The translations under genes were made by a program, and so were the position numbers. 64,000 bases of DNA from NCBI GenBank assembly GCA_021613535.1, contig CP075493.1, positions 10,602,001-10,666,000 on the forward strand, given 5' to 3'. Under the pieces are notes generated by a model. It did no database searches, was not told where the DNA came from, and was given only the letters and a program-made list of their open reading frames with translations. Origin of the DNA: Adineta vaga (Eukaryota; Rotifera). Within the stretch, counting starts at the first letter, position 1. Each line of letters begins with the position of its first letter. Positions 32,991 through 45,971 of this stretch are shown here, piece by piece.

Positions 32991-34295
32991 ATGTTCTTAT
33001 TCTCTTTTCATTTAGTTTTCATAATGCATGTTGATTCAGTTGTAGTCGAAGAACCAATATTACATATTAATAATTTACATTTACCACATTCAAATATATT
33101 AGTATACAATTTATCATCATCAATCGAAATTATTCAAAATAATACAATAACAACAACATCCGATGATCCTTATCGTCATTTAACAGAAACAATCGTCTAT
33201 AAATATATATGTCTGACGATTTTTCTCATTGGTATTATTGGAAATTTACTTAGTGTATTAGTATTCAGTCGACCATCATTACGACGTCGTTCATGTGCTA
33301 TATATTTTCTTGCATTAGCTATAACAGATATAGCTTCATTATGTTCATCATTTATTGATACCGTCCTACCATCATTTAATAATGTTTCATTAACAATAAA
33401 ATCAACTTTTATCTGTAAATTAAATCCGTTATTGGTTTATTTCACAACAGATCTATCAAATTTTTTATTAGCTGTTGCATCGATTGATCGAGCAGTATCA
33501 ATACAATGTCCAGTTAAATCGCAATATTTTTGTCGAGCACGTATCGCTATTTATATTATTATTGTTATGTCCATTGTATTTCTCCTTATTAATGGTCATT
33601 TATTTTGGGGTTTTGAAATTGTTGATGAACAATCATTAAAATTTTGTTTACCATCAAAAAACAAATATGTCTATTATAATGAACTATATTCAATGACTTA
33701 TGATCGATTTTATGCTATCTTTGATTCTTTAGATATGTTATTTGCTGTTGTTATCCCATTTATTGTTATGTTAATATGTAATATAATTATCATTATACGT
33801 GTAATTACTTCTCGACGTTCAATAACGACGATTGCTTCAACAACAAGTCAATCAAAAAAATCACGTAGACGGCATGATAAAGAAAAGCAATTAACTATTA
33901 TGTTACTTGGAAGTGCTGCTGGTACGTATTTGTTTTTTATTGAACAATGACTCATTTTCGTCTCCTTTTCAGCCTTTTTAGTTTTTACATTACCGACAGA
34001 AATTAATGATACAGTACGTGCTTTTCATCCATCCGATGTTCCCCAAAATCAAGGTGCCATGGCATTAATTACAGCAATATTTATTGCTATGGGTCAATTA
34101 AATCATGCTATTCATTTCTATATCTATACATTAACTGGTGGTGTATTTCGAAATGAATTAATACAATTATTTACATTTTCAAAATATAGCTTATTGAGAC
34201 AAAAGACTGTATCATCAATTCGACAAACAAATGCTGATCATCAACTTAGAAATTTGGCTACAAAACGAACTAACATAGATGATCATGATATTTGA
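32991..34295 (+). CDS. Rhodopsin-type G-protein-coupled receptor
   Basis: Exons 32991-33921 and 33973-34295 (417 aa). Seven membrane helices are visible. TM1 (about 72-93) carries GNLLSV, TM2 LALAITD, and TM3 ends in SIDRAVSIQCP, a DRY variant with Arg kept and Tyr changed to Ala. TM5-6 flank a short basic loop (SRRRHDKEKQLTIMLL). TM7 reads LNHAIHFYIYTLTGGVFRNEL, where the usual NPxxY becomes HAIHFYIY. The N terminus is long with three N-glycosylation sites. The pattern is that of peptide-receptor-like class A GPCRs, often expanded in invertebrates; the ligand is unknown. The intron at SAA|AFLVF near the end of TM6 is phase 1. Confidence 0.8.
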
Positions 34296-34372
34296 ATAAA
34301 AAATAACACACTTTCTTCTCCTTTCTTCTTTCACTATTTATTTCCTCGTTTTTTTTCTTCTTGTATCTATAA

Positions 34373-34588
34373 TTATAAATTCCACCACCATGTACCGATT
34401 TGAATGGATCGAGAAAGATGTTGAGGTAAGTGCATAATCGCTGTTAATTCACTAATCATATTAGAAAAAAGATCATAAGCACCTAAAGGTTGAATTAATA
34501 TCCACCATGGATGAAGAAGTAGTGTTAATGGATAGGCAAAAGTAAAGAGAAGAATAATACATAACAGACGAATTACTGCATCAAGCAT
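34373..34588 (-). CDS. Membrane microprotein (71 aa), candidate
   Basis: Single-exon frame from ATG at 34588. An N-terminal helix (VIRLLCIILLFTFAYPLTLLL) is followed by HPWWILIQPLGAYD and a short amphipathic C-terminal part (ELTAIMHLPQHLSRSI) ending GTWWWNL. This layout (hydrophobic start, YP, a W/Y-I-L-x-x-P-x-x-A block, then LP) resembles short uncharacterised membrane proteins I have seen in arthropods and other invertebrates. No function is known to me. It lies tail-to-tail with the GPCR gene (78 bp between stops). A chance frame cannot be excluded, but the composition looks coding. Confidence 0.4.
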   Translation of the reverse strand: MLDAVIRLLCIILLFTFAYPLTLLLHPWWILIQPLGAYDLFSNMISELTAIMHLPQHLSRSIQIGTWWWNL

Positions 34589-35457
34589 TTTTTGTCTTTA
34601 TTAGCGCGAAAAAATCGATTTCCTTTATCAACAGAAGAGTATTTTCTATTAGTATATCACTAGTTACTATCTAAACGATTATCAGATATGACATGAGTCA
34701 AGTACAGACGTGTAATGAAAGATGTATTTGCAATTGATTGCACGCAAGAAACAACCGATTTGATAGTACTCTAAATTTTTAATGTCATTACTTTTCGATA
34801 TGTTGTTCGAACGTTTCTAACTGAAGATAATTCAACAAAATATTGATCATGTAGATTTGGCTGAATGTGACAGTCAAGTAAGTCCCGTCAAACAATACGG
34901 CACGAAAACGATCGGTTTCTCGTCATTCTAATGGTTTTATGGAAGCACTATTCTCATCGGGAATTTTTCTAGTGAAAATCCGATCGATTCCTGTCGGAGC
35001 ACACAGAGAACTTAGTGGAATATGCAGGAAAACAATTCAGAAAATTTCCGATTTAAATACTACTTCCACTTCGAATGTTTTCTGATTGTCTTCGGCAGAA
35101 TTCTGCGGGGGTTGGTGATCCAGATCTTCGTCCTGGATCAGTATCTTTGTTTTACTAGTCTATAAAACTTTCCCAAAATTACAAATTATAAAAGTGCAAT
35201 ATCAAGTCGCAAAAAGGCTAAATAACCAACCATGCAGTGATTTAAGGTATCGATTAAAGATGATGACTGAAAAACAACTAAAAAGCGAGAAAAACAAAAG
35301 AAGTAAGAGCAAAAAGACCTAATGGACTTTCTCTATTTAGATTAACTTAAATCGAAATTTTCATATTGATCTTGGTAACAATCATTAATTATACAATGTT
35401 TTGCTTTCTACTATATAGCTTTTCGTATTACTTTTTGTCTTAATCCAATCGTATTCT
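34589..35457. other. Gene-free stretch with a GC-richer patch
   Basis: 34860-35170 is visibly less AT-rich than its surroundings and holds several inverted repeats: GATCCAG/CTGGATC near 35118-35142, and the palindrome gcagaattctgc near 35096-35108. No coding pattern or known RNA gene was recognised. See findings. Confidence 0.35.
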
Positions 35458-36345
35458 TTATGTTATCGTATTTTCTATACTAAAAACAATGGGAGGAAAT
35501 ATGTTGCCAATAGTTAAATGATCAAATGCAAATGGTAACGAGAAAACATGACATATAGCAGATGACATGATGTAATATAGAATGCAACCTACATGTTGAT
35601 ATCCTATGGTAGTAAAGGTTTGTTGAATACTATCACTTGATAACGAACGAATCGAATCATCAAGTGTGGTTTCGGTCCTAATGTGAAAGGTGAATTTACG
35701 TAATAACGGCATATGAAGAAGAGTTTCATATTTGTCAGACATGCAGCTACATATATGTCAACGAGAAGCATTTCAAACCAGGTAAATTAGCGTAAAAATA
35801 TAAGTTTTCATTTCTAATACACCATCATCAGTAAATTAAAGTTTCAATGAATTTATATTAAAATATATATACTTCTATTTCATTCAATTTGATATATCTC
35901 CGGAAGTCAAGTTATTTGATTCAACTATGCATGATGACAAAAAGAAAAAAGACAAAACTACAAAATATTTGAAACAGCTGGAGTGTTTTTTTTTCATGTC
36001 AGTAATAATTCATGTGAAAACCTACTACAATATTACTAATGCCATAAATATTGTTTTAATGGATAAATAAACTTACTACTTTATAGACATCTAATAAATC
36101 ATACTCAGGGTAGTCCATCCAGTTCAATATCAAACTTCGTTAAACATGGAAGTCGTCCATCAAGTGATAAAAGTGAAGTTGACTCAATGAGAGATAAATA
36201 AAACTTATGATCAGATTATATTCGAAATATTTATCTGTAAAATAACGTGAAACAAGTTTTTTGTTGAAATTGAAGATTTTATGTGCAACTAAATTAGGAT
36301 AATCGGCTGTTCGAAGAATGCATTCTGTTCTATAGATCCTGATTC
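35458..36345 (-). pseudogene. Decayed F-box/leucine-rich family gene
   Basis: Read on the minus strand, blocks of one protein family appear in order but in different frames. From about 36345 to 36250: ADYPNLVAHKIFNFNKKLVS then RYFTD. Near 36185-36115: LLSLDGRLPCLTKFDIELDG. In the open frame 35742-35458: YETLLHMPLLRKFTFHIRT, then SLSSDSIQQTF, then CHVFSLPFAFDHL. These correspond in order to blocks of a large F-box-headed, leucine-rich-repeat-like family I know from bdelloid rotifers. Frame changes and stops between blocks show decay. The F-box itself is not recognised upstream. An active alternative is unlikely. Confidence 0.6.
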
Positions 36346-36976
36346 AACGATAAAACATCACCCGTTGATGTTATCACAACGAATTTGAGATTTTTAATAA
36401 ATGATTCTGCTCGTAGAATTATATATCAAGTTTTGGTTGATCAATACCAAATAATAAATAAAGAACCTTTATACTATCAGATTTCTTTAAAATCATAAAT
36501 AAAATGTCATATCATATATAGTTGATGATATAAGATAAGAATTTTTTCGTATTTATAAAGTGTATGATCAGACATATTTTTTTAATTAAATTTATGAACA
36601 AGTTATTACTATCCATTCCTGTAAATAGTTTCTCAGAAATGGATATATTCTTTATCTGTGGTTGGTTGAACATTATGATTTATAATGTTGATTGTCGAGT
36701 GTACAAAAAGTTCTTTTAGTTGTTGATTTAGTCGCTTTGATTATTTACATTTCAATAACACTCTACTTGTTTAAGAGTTAGATGAAAACTTCATTCCTCT
36801 ATGTTTTTTTAAATGAATATAAATGAAAATGGAAATTATCTTTTCAACAATAATTTTCTTCTATGTTTTATTCATCTTAATTATGATGGTATCACAAGAT
36901 GAAAAAAGATCAAAACAACAAGATGAAAAATATGCTTTTTTTTCGTTTTCGTGTTTTGGTTTTTTTCTTTCCTCCT
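36346..36976. other. Spacer
   Basis: AT-rich. It might contain the lost N-terminal part of the F-box relic, but I see no clear block. It includes the 3' flank of RPS15. Confidence 0.4.
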
Positions 36977-37438
36977 CTATTTGAGTGGAATAAAACGTGA
37001 TGAATGTGTTGCACCAATACCAGGTCGACCGTGTTTAACTGGTTTATATGTAATTGAAAATTCTCCAAGATAATGACCAATCATTTCAGGTTTGATTTCA
37101 ATTGAATTGAATGTTTTGCCTTGATGGACACCAACAACGCAGCCAACCATTTCAGGTACAATAATCATATCACGTAAATGTGTTTTAATAGCTTGTGGTT
37201 TTTCTAATTCTGGTGTTTCTTTTTTAGCTTTACGTAAACGTTTAATTAAAGCCATTGGTTTACGTTTAAGACCACGTGATAAACGTCGTCGAGCACGGCA
37301 GTGTAACAATGGCATTAATTGTTCAGTATTTAAATCTAATAATTGATCAAGATCAACACCACGGAAGGTGAATTTACGAAATGTACGTTTCTTCTTTAAA
37401 TCAGCAGCATTTGAACCAGCAGCATCTTGATCAGCCAT
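36977..37438 (-). CDS. RPS15: 40S ribosomal protein S15 (uS19)
   Basis: 153-aa frame in one coding exon. It is near-identical in layout to animal uS19: [20 protein letters not shown], the basic block [34 protein letters not shown], and the C-terminal [20 protein letters not shown] ending in [11 protein letters not shown]. It sits on the head of the small subunit next to uS13, and its tail reaches toward the decoding site. A 5'-UTR intron is visible (37449-37514). Upstream, the minus strand is pyrimidine-rich, as is usual for ribosomal-protein promoters. Confidence 0.97.
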   Translation of the reverse strand: MADQDAAGSNAADLKKKRTFRKFTFRGVDLDQLLDLNTEQLMPLLHCRARRRLSRGLKRKPMALIKRLRKAKKETPELEKPQAIKTHLRDMIIVPEMVGCVVGVHQGKTFNSIEIKPEMIGHYLGEFSITYKPVKHGRPGIGATHSSRFIPLK

Positions 37439-37448
37439 TGTTTTCTTT

Positions 37449-37514
37449 CTATGAAAAAGAAAACGATTTTTCTATTTTCTATCATTTATATATATATATA
37501 AAGTGATAACTTAC
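37449..37514 (-). promoter_or_regulatory. RPS15: 5'-UTR intron of RPS15
   Basis: On the minus strand, donor CTTTTGAAT/gtaagttatc and acceptor tttttcatag/AAAG bracket a 66-nt intron ending 10 nt before the ATG. It includes a (TA)n run at 37487-37500. Confidence 0.7.
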
Positions 37515-38426
37515 ATTCAAAAGATTTGTTTGTTTGAATAAGATGAAAAGATCTAGAAGAAAGAATTCAAATTAATTTAAAGATTGATAAGAATTTTCTT
37601 CCTTATTCGTTTATTTATTTTATACAATTGAAAAACCAGAGAAAAAAAAAGAGAAAGAGAGAACCTTCTTGTAATAGTAGAGTATGAAAAAAGAAAAAGA
37701 AATTGAGAAAAAGAAGCGGCGACACTGCAACGCAACGATTATTGTAGTTCAGACACACACACGCACACACACACGAAAACAAAAGAATGATAATATAAAA
37801 AAGAAACGAAAAGAATGCTAAAAGCGATAGATAGAAATCAAGTCAGATCGAATAGTAGACATTAAAATAAATGTGGCTATTGCATGATGGACACCACCAA
37901 CGAGTATTGTTGTCATTCCAAGAACTGAACAATGCGTAGATAAAAGACACAATAATCAACGACAATAACAACATAAAACTTCAGAAGAAAAAGAGAAACA
38001 GACTAGAGAGCAGCAGCAGCAATAATACGCGCAGTGCGCAAGTACAAAACAGATACGAGGTATGTATATGTGACAACCAGAAGAAGAAGAAACGTAGTGT
38101 GAGAGAGAGAATGAGTGTCACTGTTTGTTTAATAAGTGTTTTCTCTGTCGAAGCGTGTTCAGAGATACACAAAAACGAAAACGAGAGAATTGTACTAGAG
38201 GAAACAACTCGAATTTGACTTTGAACACGCACACTGTACGAGAAAACACACGTAAACTGAAAAACAAATGAGTAAAACGGCCATTCTAATATAATAAAGT
38301 AGAGTGTTTGAGTAAAGAGAACAAGTAAGAGTAAACGAAGAGAATGAGAGAGAGAGAGAGAGAGAGCCATATATATATGTCTGTTTTGGGAGATTTCTTA
38401 TTTTGTTGTTTTTAATCTTAACAGTT
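37515..38426. repeat. Purine-rich, low-complexity spacer with microsatellites
   Basis: The plus strand is strongly A/G-biased. It contains (CA)n at 37752-37774, (GA)n at about 38346-38366 and short AGC/AGA repeats. The open minus-strand frame here (37981-38370) is a by-product of this composition. It presumably holds the RPS15 promoter and the 3' end of the G-alpha-q mRNA. Confidence 0.6.
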
Positions 38427-39919
<1,493 letters not shown>

Positions 39920-40599
39920 CTTGAGATGCCTGTTTTGTTTGAATATATATCGAATAAAAAGAATAAATTGACTAGTAATTTAGAGATTGAATAACAATGC
40001 GGATCATCTGCTTGATGATTTTAAATGATTGAAACGAACATTGAAAGAATTTCTCTTCAGGAATATCAAACGTTCGTAATCAGACTTCATACCATCTAAA
40101 TAATAAACGAAGATTAGAATGATTACTGAACCTAGTCAATCATTGAGCAAGTAAACAAATAAGTAAACAACTGCCATTACTCTCCTCTATACATATTTAA
40201 AATAAAAATGAAATAATTGATAGAGGATCAATAGATGGAGATAATGATTTATCTATGCACTTGGTTTTTTTTATCGACTTAAATTTTGTTTTTATTTTGA
40301 GATTTTCAAGAAATAAAATATGATTTTGATAAGATTAAATTAAATGGACAACTTTTGATAGAAATCTTCGAATAAGTTATTGATTGGTTGAGAAAGTAAC
40401 CAATCCGAATACATGATAACCAAAGACAGACAGAACAGAACAGATATTTCTATTTTTTCAATTGAATGAAGAAAGTAAGGAAATTATGTCTTAAATTGAA
40501 AGATGATATAGATGTTGCTCTAGAGACTATTATTTACATTGAGTTTTGCATTGTCACTTTTTAAAATCTATTTCAGATTCATTTTTTCGTCATCAAGCA
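39920..40599. other. Divergent promoter region, G-alpha-q / CDK11
   Basis: 680 bp between two divergent genes. AT-rich, with no coding pattern. TTTCAG-type AG sites just before 40600 may end a 5'-UTR intron of CDK11. Confidence 0.5.
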
Positions 40600-43245
40600 A
40601 TGAGTGGCAGTAAGTTATTTGTTTTGAAATAAATATATATATATATTATTTCTTTTTTTCTTAAATAGAACATCATCATCACAAAAGTTCCTCTCATACA
40701 CATCGATCTGATGATGATCGAAATCGTCCTCAAAGTTCCTCTCAAATTTCGTCACGTACAGTTATATATGAAGAACCTTCATCAACATCAAAGACTCTAA
40801 AATCATCTGTTCGTCAAGTTGTTCCAACATCATCATTTTACAATACCTCAACAACGAGTAAAAGTTCAAGTTCAAGTTCAAAACCATTAACCATTGGAAG
40901 TGGAAAACAATCAAGAGCAATTAATAGTGATATTTATCATTCGGAAATTGTCGATGATGATGAAGATGATGAAGAAGGTGAAATTGAATATATACCAGCT
41001 GATCAAAATAAACGACCACCCATACGAAGTAAGATTTTTCAAGCTTTCTTTTATTGATTATGAATTACAGAAAAAAAAAATTTTTCTTCTTGAAGGCTCA
41101 AGTGAAGAACGATCAAAACGGCGTCATCGTTCATCTAGTCGATCTTCAATATCTGATGATAATTCGGATGATGATACATCAAAACATCGTCGACAAAAAC
41201 ATCGTCGAAGAAATTCATCAAGGGAACGACGTTCACCATCAGAAGAAGGAGAAGAAGCTGGTAAATGATTGAGATCTTCTGTAAATTCAATAAAATGATT
41301 TCTATTTCTAGAATCTATTTCGGATGCCAGTGATGATCATCATTCCAAAGAAGAACATCAATCAGCTGACGATAAAAAGGAACATAGACGACATTCATCT
41401 AATGGTAAAATTAAACAATAACTTATAATAATGACTTTTGTCAATGTTGTTGTAGATGATCGTTCACATGGTGATGAAGAAAAACAAATTGAAGAAGAAG
41501 CAGGAGAAGAAGAAGAACCTGCACCACCTCCGCCACATCGAAGTCGATTTGATGATCAAGATGATGATCAAGATGATGATGATGTAGTTCTACAAGAAGA
41601 TGAAGAAGAAGAAGAAGAAAATGATAATGATCGACGTCGTCGTCATCGTCATCATCATCGTCATCATCATAAACGATCAAGACGTCACTCATCATCGACT
41701 CCAGCTTCATCATCCTCAAAATCTGCAATGACACCACCGATATCAACGAATGATCCAATTGAAAAAGAAATTATTGAAGAAAAACCTAAATTACCCAATT
41801 ATTATCCTGCTATTCAAGGATGTCGACGAGTTGATGAATATTTATGTATGAATAGAATTGAAGAAGGTACCTATGGTGTGGTCTTTCGTGCACAAGATAA
41901 GAAAACAGGTGAGAAATTTATTGTAGCATCTATTTATTTCATCATTCTTCTATTTAGGTGAAGTCGTAGCATTAAAACGATTGAAAATGGAAAAAGAAAA
42001 AGAAGGTTTTCCAATTACATCATTACGAGAAATTTGTTGTATTCTTAAATCACAACATGAAAATGTTTGTACTGTTAGAGTAAGTGACAAAAATTGTATG
42101 TTCTCTATGTACAAATCTTCTGATTATTATTGTTTTTTCTTTCTAGGAAATTGTCGTTGGTGATGATATGAATCGTATCTTCATTGTCATGGACTATGTT
42201 GAACATGATCTTAAAAGTCTTATGACACATACAATGAAAAAACCATTTTCTATTGGTGAAGTTAAAACGTTGATGTATCAACTACTAGCAGGTGTTAATC
42301 ATCTTCATGATAATTGGATCATACATCGAGATCTTAAAACATCAAATCTACTTCTCAGTAATAAAGGCATTCTCAAAGTATGAAGACATTGCTCATTGAT
42401 TTTATTTCATTTTGACTTGTATTTCGATTCAGATTGCTGATTTTGGTCTTGCACGTGAATATGGTTCACCACTTAAACCGTATACACCTATTGTTGTTAC
42501 TCTTTGGTATCGAGCACCGGAACTTTTACTTGGAATCAAAGTAATGTCATTAATCTTCTCTCTACATCAAATTCAAATACATGAATATGATGCTTTTTTA
42601 TTTAGGAATATTCAACACCTATTGATATTTGGAGTGTTGGTGCAATCTTTGGTGAATTATTGACAATGAAACCATTGTTTCCGGGTAAATCAGAATTAGA
42701 TCAATTGAATCATATTTTCAAAGAACTGGGTACACCAAATGAAAAGATTTGGCCTGATTATAATACACTTCCATTTACAAAGAAAATGACATTTTCTAAT
42801 TATCCATACAATCGACTTCGATCAAAGTTTGATTCGTCTTTATCAAAAGAAGGTTTTGATCTCCTTAACAAGTAAGTGAAAGAAACATTCGAATAACATA
42901 AATCAAATATACGTTTTTTTGCTGAATAGATTTTTGACGTATGATCCAGAGAAACGAATCTCAGCATTAAATGCATTGAAACATAGTTATTTTGAGGAAA
43001 GTCCTCGTCGAATAGATCCATCAATGTTTCCAACATGGCCATCGAGAAATGAAGAAAAAGATAAAACATCATCTCGTGGTGGCGTACAACGTATGTCTGG
43101 ATCTAGTACAGCAACAGCTCAAAAAGAACCCACTCCACCAGCAGCTGGAAAAATGTATGAGAAATTGTTAGGAGGAGGTGATGATGATTCGTATTCAATG
43201 GAACAATTGTCACAACCAGGTCCTGGATTTCAACTTCGAGGTTGA
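40600..43245 (+). CDS. CDK11: Cyclin-dependent kinase 11 (PITSLRE kinase)
   Basis: Ten exons: 40600-40609, 40669-41028, 41096-41260, 41312-41404, 41456-41908, 41958-42079, 42147-42377, 42433-42540, 42606-42871, 42930-43245 (707 aa). The nuclear kinase pairs with L-type cyclins and acts in pre-mRNA splicing and transcription. The N-terminal half is a low-complexity Arg/Ser, His and Asp/Glu region. The catalytic domain starts [19 protein letters not shown]. The family's namesake PITSLRE sits in the C-helix. HRDLKTSN and [10 protein letters not shown] are intact, with activation segment [16 protein letters not shown]. The C terminus (GPGFQLRG) is diagnostic. The first coding exon holds only ten bases (Met-Ser-Gly plus one). 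Confidence 0.95.
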
Positions 43246-45971
43246 ACTTATTTTATGAGTCTTCTTTGTTCGATGTACCATAGATGAATATATGCACGTG
43301 TATGTGTGTTTGTGATTTTTGTATAATTAAAAAACAACCGGTTAATTCAGGTGAAGAAAAGAAATAAATATGATTTGAAACTGTTCTATATATTATGATA
43401 CATTGTTATCAAAAAAGCAGTTGTTGATGACTCCAATGTTTTTATTATGAGATTCTTTCTTTCGTTTGTTGACGCACATGTGAAATGGTATATATATATT
43501 GATGTATAATCTGTTCTCAGGTATCAATCTTACCAAGTTTTGGCTTTCGTATGATTGTTGATTAATGTTTCCAAAAGAAAGAGAAAAAAAAACATCCAAC
43601 AATTCTTTTCTACAGATTGTACAAAGAATACCAGATTTATCCTAATAAATAATCTGTTTATCTTCTGACTCACATTAACGAATACTTTACTATGTCATTT
43701 ATTTTTTCCGTCAACAGATACTTTTGAGTTTGACAATAGCTAACGCATCTTGAAAGAACAAATATGTTTCTTTTCCCCTTATGAAGACATAATATCTTGT
43801 AACATATAGTCAGAACTTAACTTGAACAAAAGAAAAAAGAAATGTTTGATATTAAATTTCTTTCGAATTCTTGATTTGTACTAAGTAAAATGATTGAAAA
43901 TACAATCTCAATGATAAGCATTATCTACGTAGTCATCAAATAAGATCGAAGAGAAAAGTATCAATTCTATATATTTGATTGTTTATTTACTTTTAAGTAC
44001 TACCGCATTAACAAGACTCGCTTCTTTTATTTAAACAGATGCTATACTAATATAACCGATGTTTTCTTTTATGTATAAAAAAACCCTTGATCTTCATATT
44101 TTATCTAGCATTACTAATAATCTATTTAATGATCCAAGAATACTTATAGTTACAAATGTATACGTAAAACTTGAGCAATACTCTACTATTAAGTTATAGA
44201 TGTAGCAATTCAATGAATTTTATTAATACGCATGAAATAATCATATATTCATTCTCTTTGATTATCTGAACTAAAATCCATATGTAACTAAATATGCATA
44301 TTGAAGTACGTAGTTATTTATACATCAATCTATCTATACATATGTATTGATTAGAACCATTCGAGGTAATGTCTGTTGAAAAAGACGACAATGTATGCCT
44401 TGAAGCTATTGTAATCGTAGTATTTACGGTATAATATGATAATTTTCTTTGGTTTGCTTGACGTTCTCATCATTCGTTGTTGTCTTTGATAATATCGTCT
44501 TCTATTTAGCTCGTCTTTTCTTTCTCTCTATATTTATTTGCGAGCTTGCTATTTTCCTCTCATTTCTAGTATGTGTATATGTATAGATAGATCGAATAAC
44601 ATACAGATACATATACATCTAAAGGGAAAGAGAAGAGAAGGAAGATAAGCAGACAAAAGAAAAGATTCTCAAAAATCTATCATCACCCATTTATCAATAT
44701 TTAACAAGTAATTTTCATTTTTACGACAACGAAGTCAAAGATTAAGAACGAAAAAACAAGAAGGAAATATACTGCGTACAATTTTTATTTAAAGTGGATG
44801 AATTCATTCGATCTCATTCATGGGAAACAATACATTTCAAAGTATAACAACACATGAACACAATTTACTTCAGTCAACCACCGATCGCAATTACTAATTG
44901 GGTAAGTTAAAGAAACGATTCATTTATCTTGTATGTAGAATAAAATCATCTTTTTTTTTACTGATGATAATAATACATTAGAAGATAGATTTTTTATCAT
45001 ACGTATATCTTTTAGAGAACTGTTTATGCTTTGTCAATTAGTTATTTCAGCATTTTTCTATTAAAGGAAAGATAATATGAGAACGGCTGTTGTTTTCTTT
45101 TTCTTTTTTTGCTTGTCTCATTCTTTTAAATGTCACATAAATCACAAGAATTTGACATGTATCATTGTCTAATAGAAATATTATTTTTAACTAATTAAAT
45201 ATTATAATAGAAGATTTCATTCGCTTGTTTTATTTAAACAGATTCTTTGTTTATGCAGTTTTCTTCTCATTAGATCGCAAATGAATAATAAATATCGGAA
45301 TTTCATTTAAGCATACATAATCAATAGTTTGTCGTTTTGTTTGGATCATAAAATCGATGTTGTCCTTTTCATATTCTTATAAATACGTGCGTCATCAAGA
45401 TAAAAAAAAAGAACGAGAGAAACAATATATAATGCTCTAATTGTTCGTATACGCCTGGTTTATATATTGTTTTAGCAATTGCATCATTAGAACTTTTATT
45501 TCAGGTCATCTTTTTTTCTTCTGTACTGATTGATACTAACCAATTCTTTTCTAAAAATATCTCAGCTATTCTCTAGTTATCACAAATTGATACATCATAT
45601 GATGATAGATAATCTTCATTTAGAATGTAACGACATTCTTTTCTTTCGAACGATAACCAGTTTTGTGTATGCAATATTCATTAAAATGCTATAGTCAACT
45701 CTTCGGACATTTTTTTTCCTTTGTAATTACTTAAAATATCACATTGTCATATGGATTCTGATTGTAACATTTTAATGTGTGACATCTGCTATAAACATTA
45801 TTTGTTAATAATGATTAAAATGGACCAAGAAAAGAAATGACTTATTTCGTCGCGTGATAGCTTTTATTTCTTTCAAATATGTGACACTAATAGCTAAGAT
45901 TTTGAAAAGACAACGGAAAGAAAATTGAATATCATTTTATCGAAAGATTAATATTTACATACGATAACGAA
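43246..45971. other. Long gene-free region
   Basis: 2.7 kb, AT-rich. CDK11 polyadenylation-like signals occur near 43365. I see no coding pattern on either strand, no RNA gene and no mobile element. It probably includes the regulatory region of the EF-hand gene. Confidence 0.5.

Noticed and set aside
37981-38370. 129-aa minus-strand frame with a hydrophobic Ser/Leu-rich start
   Set aside because: Produced by the (GA)n and purine-rich repeats; no coding-like residue use outside the low-complexity runs.
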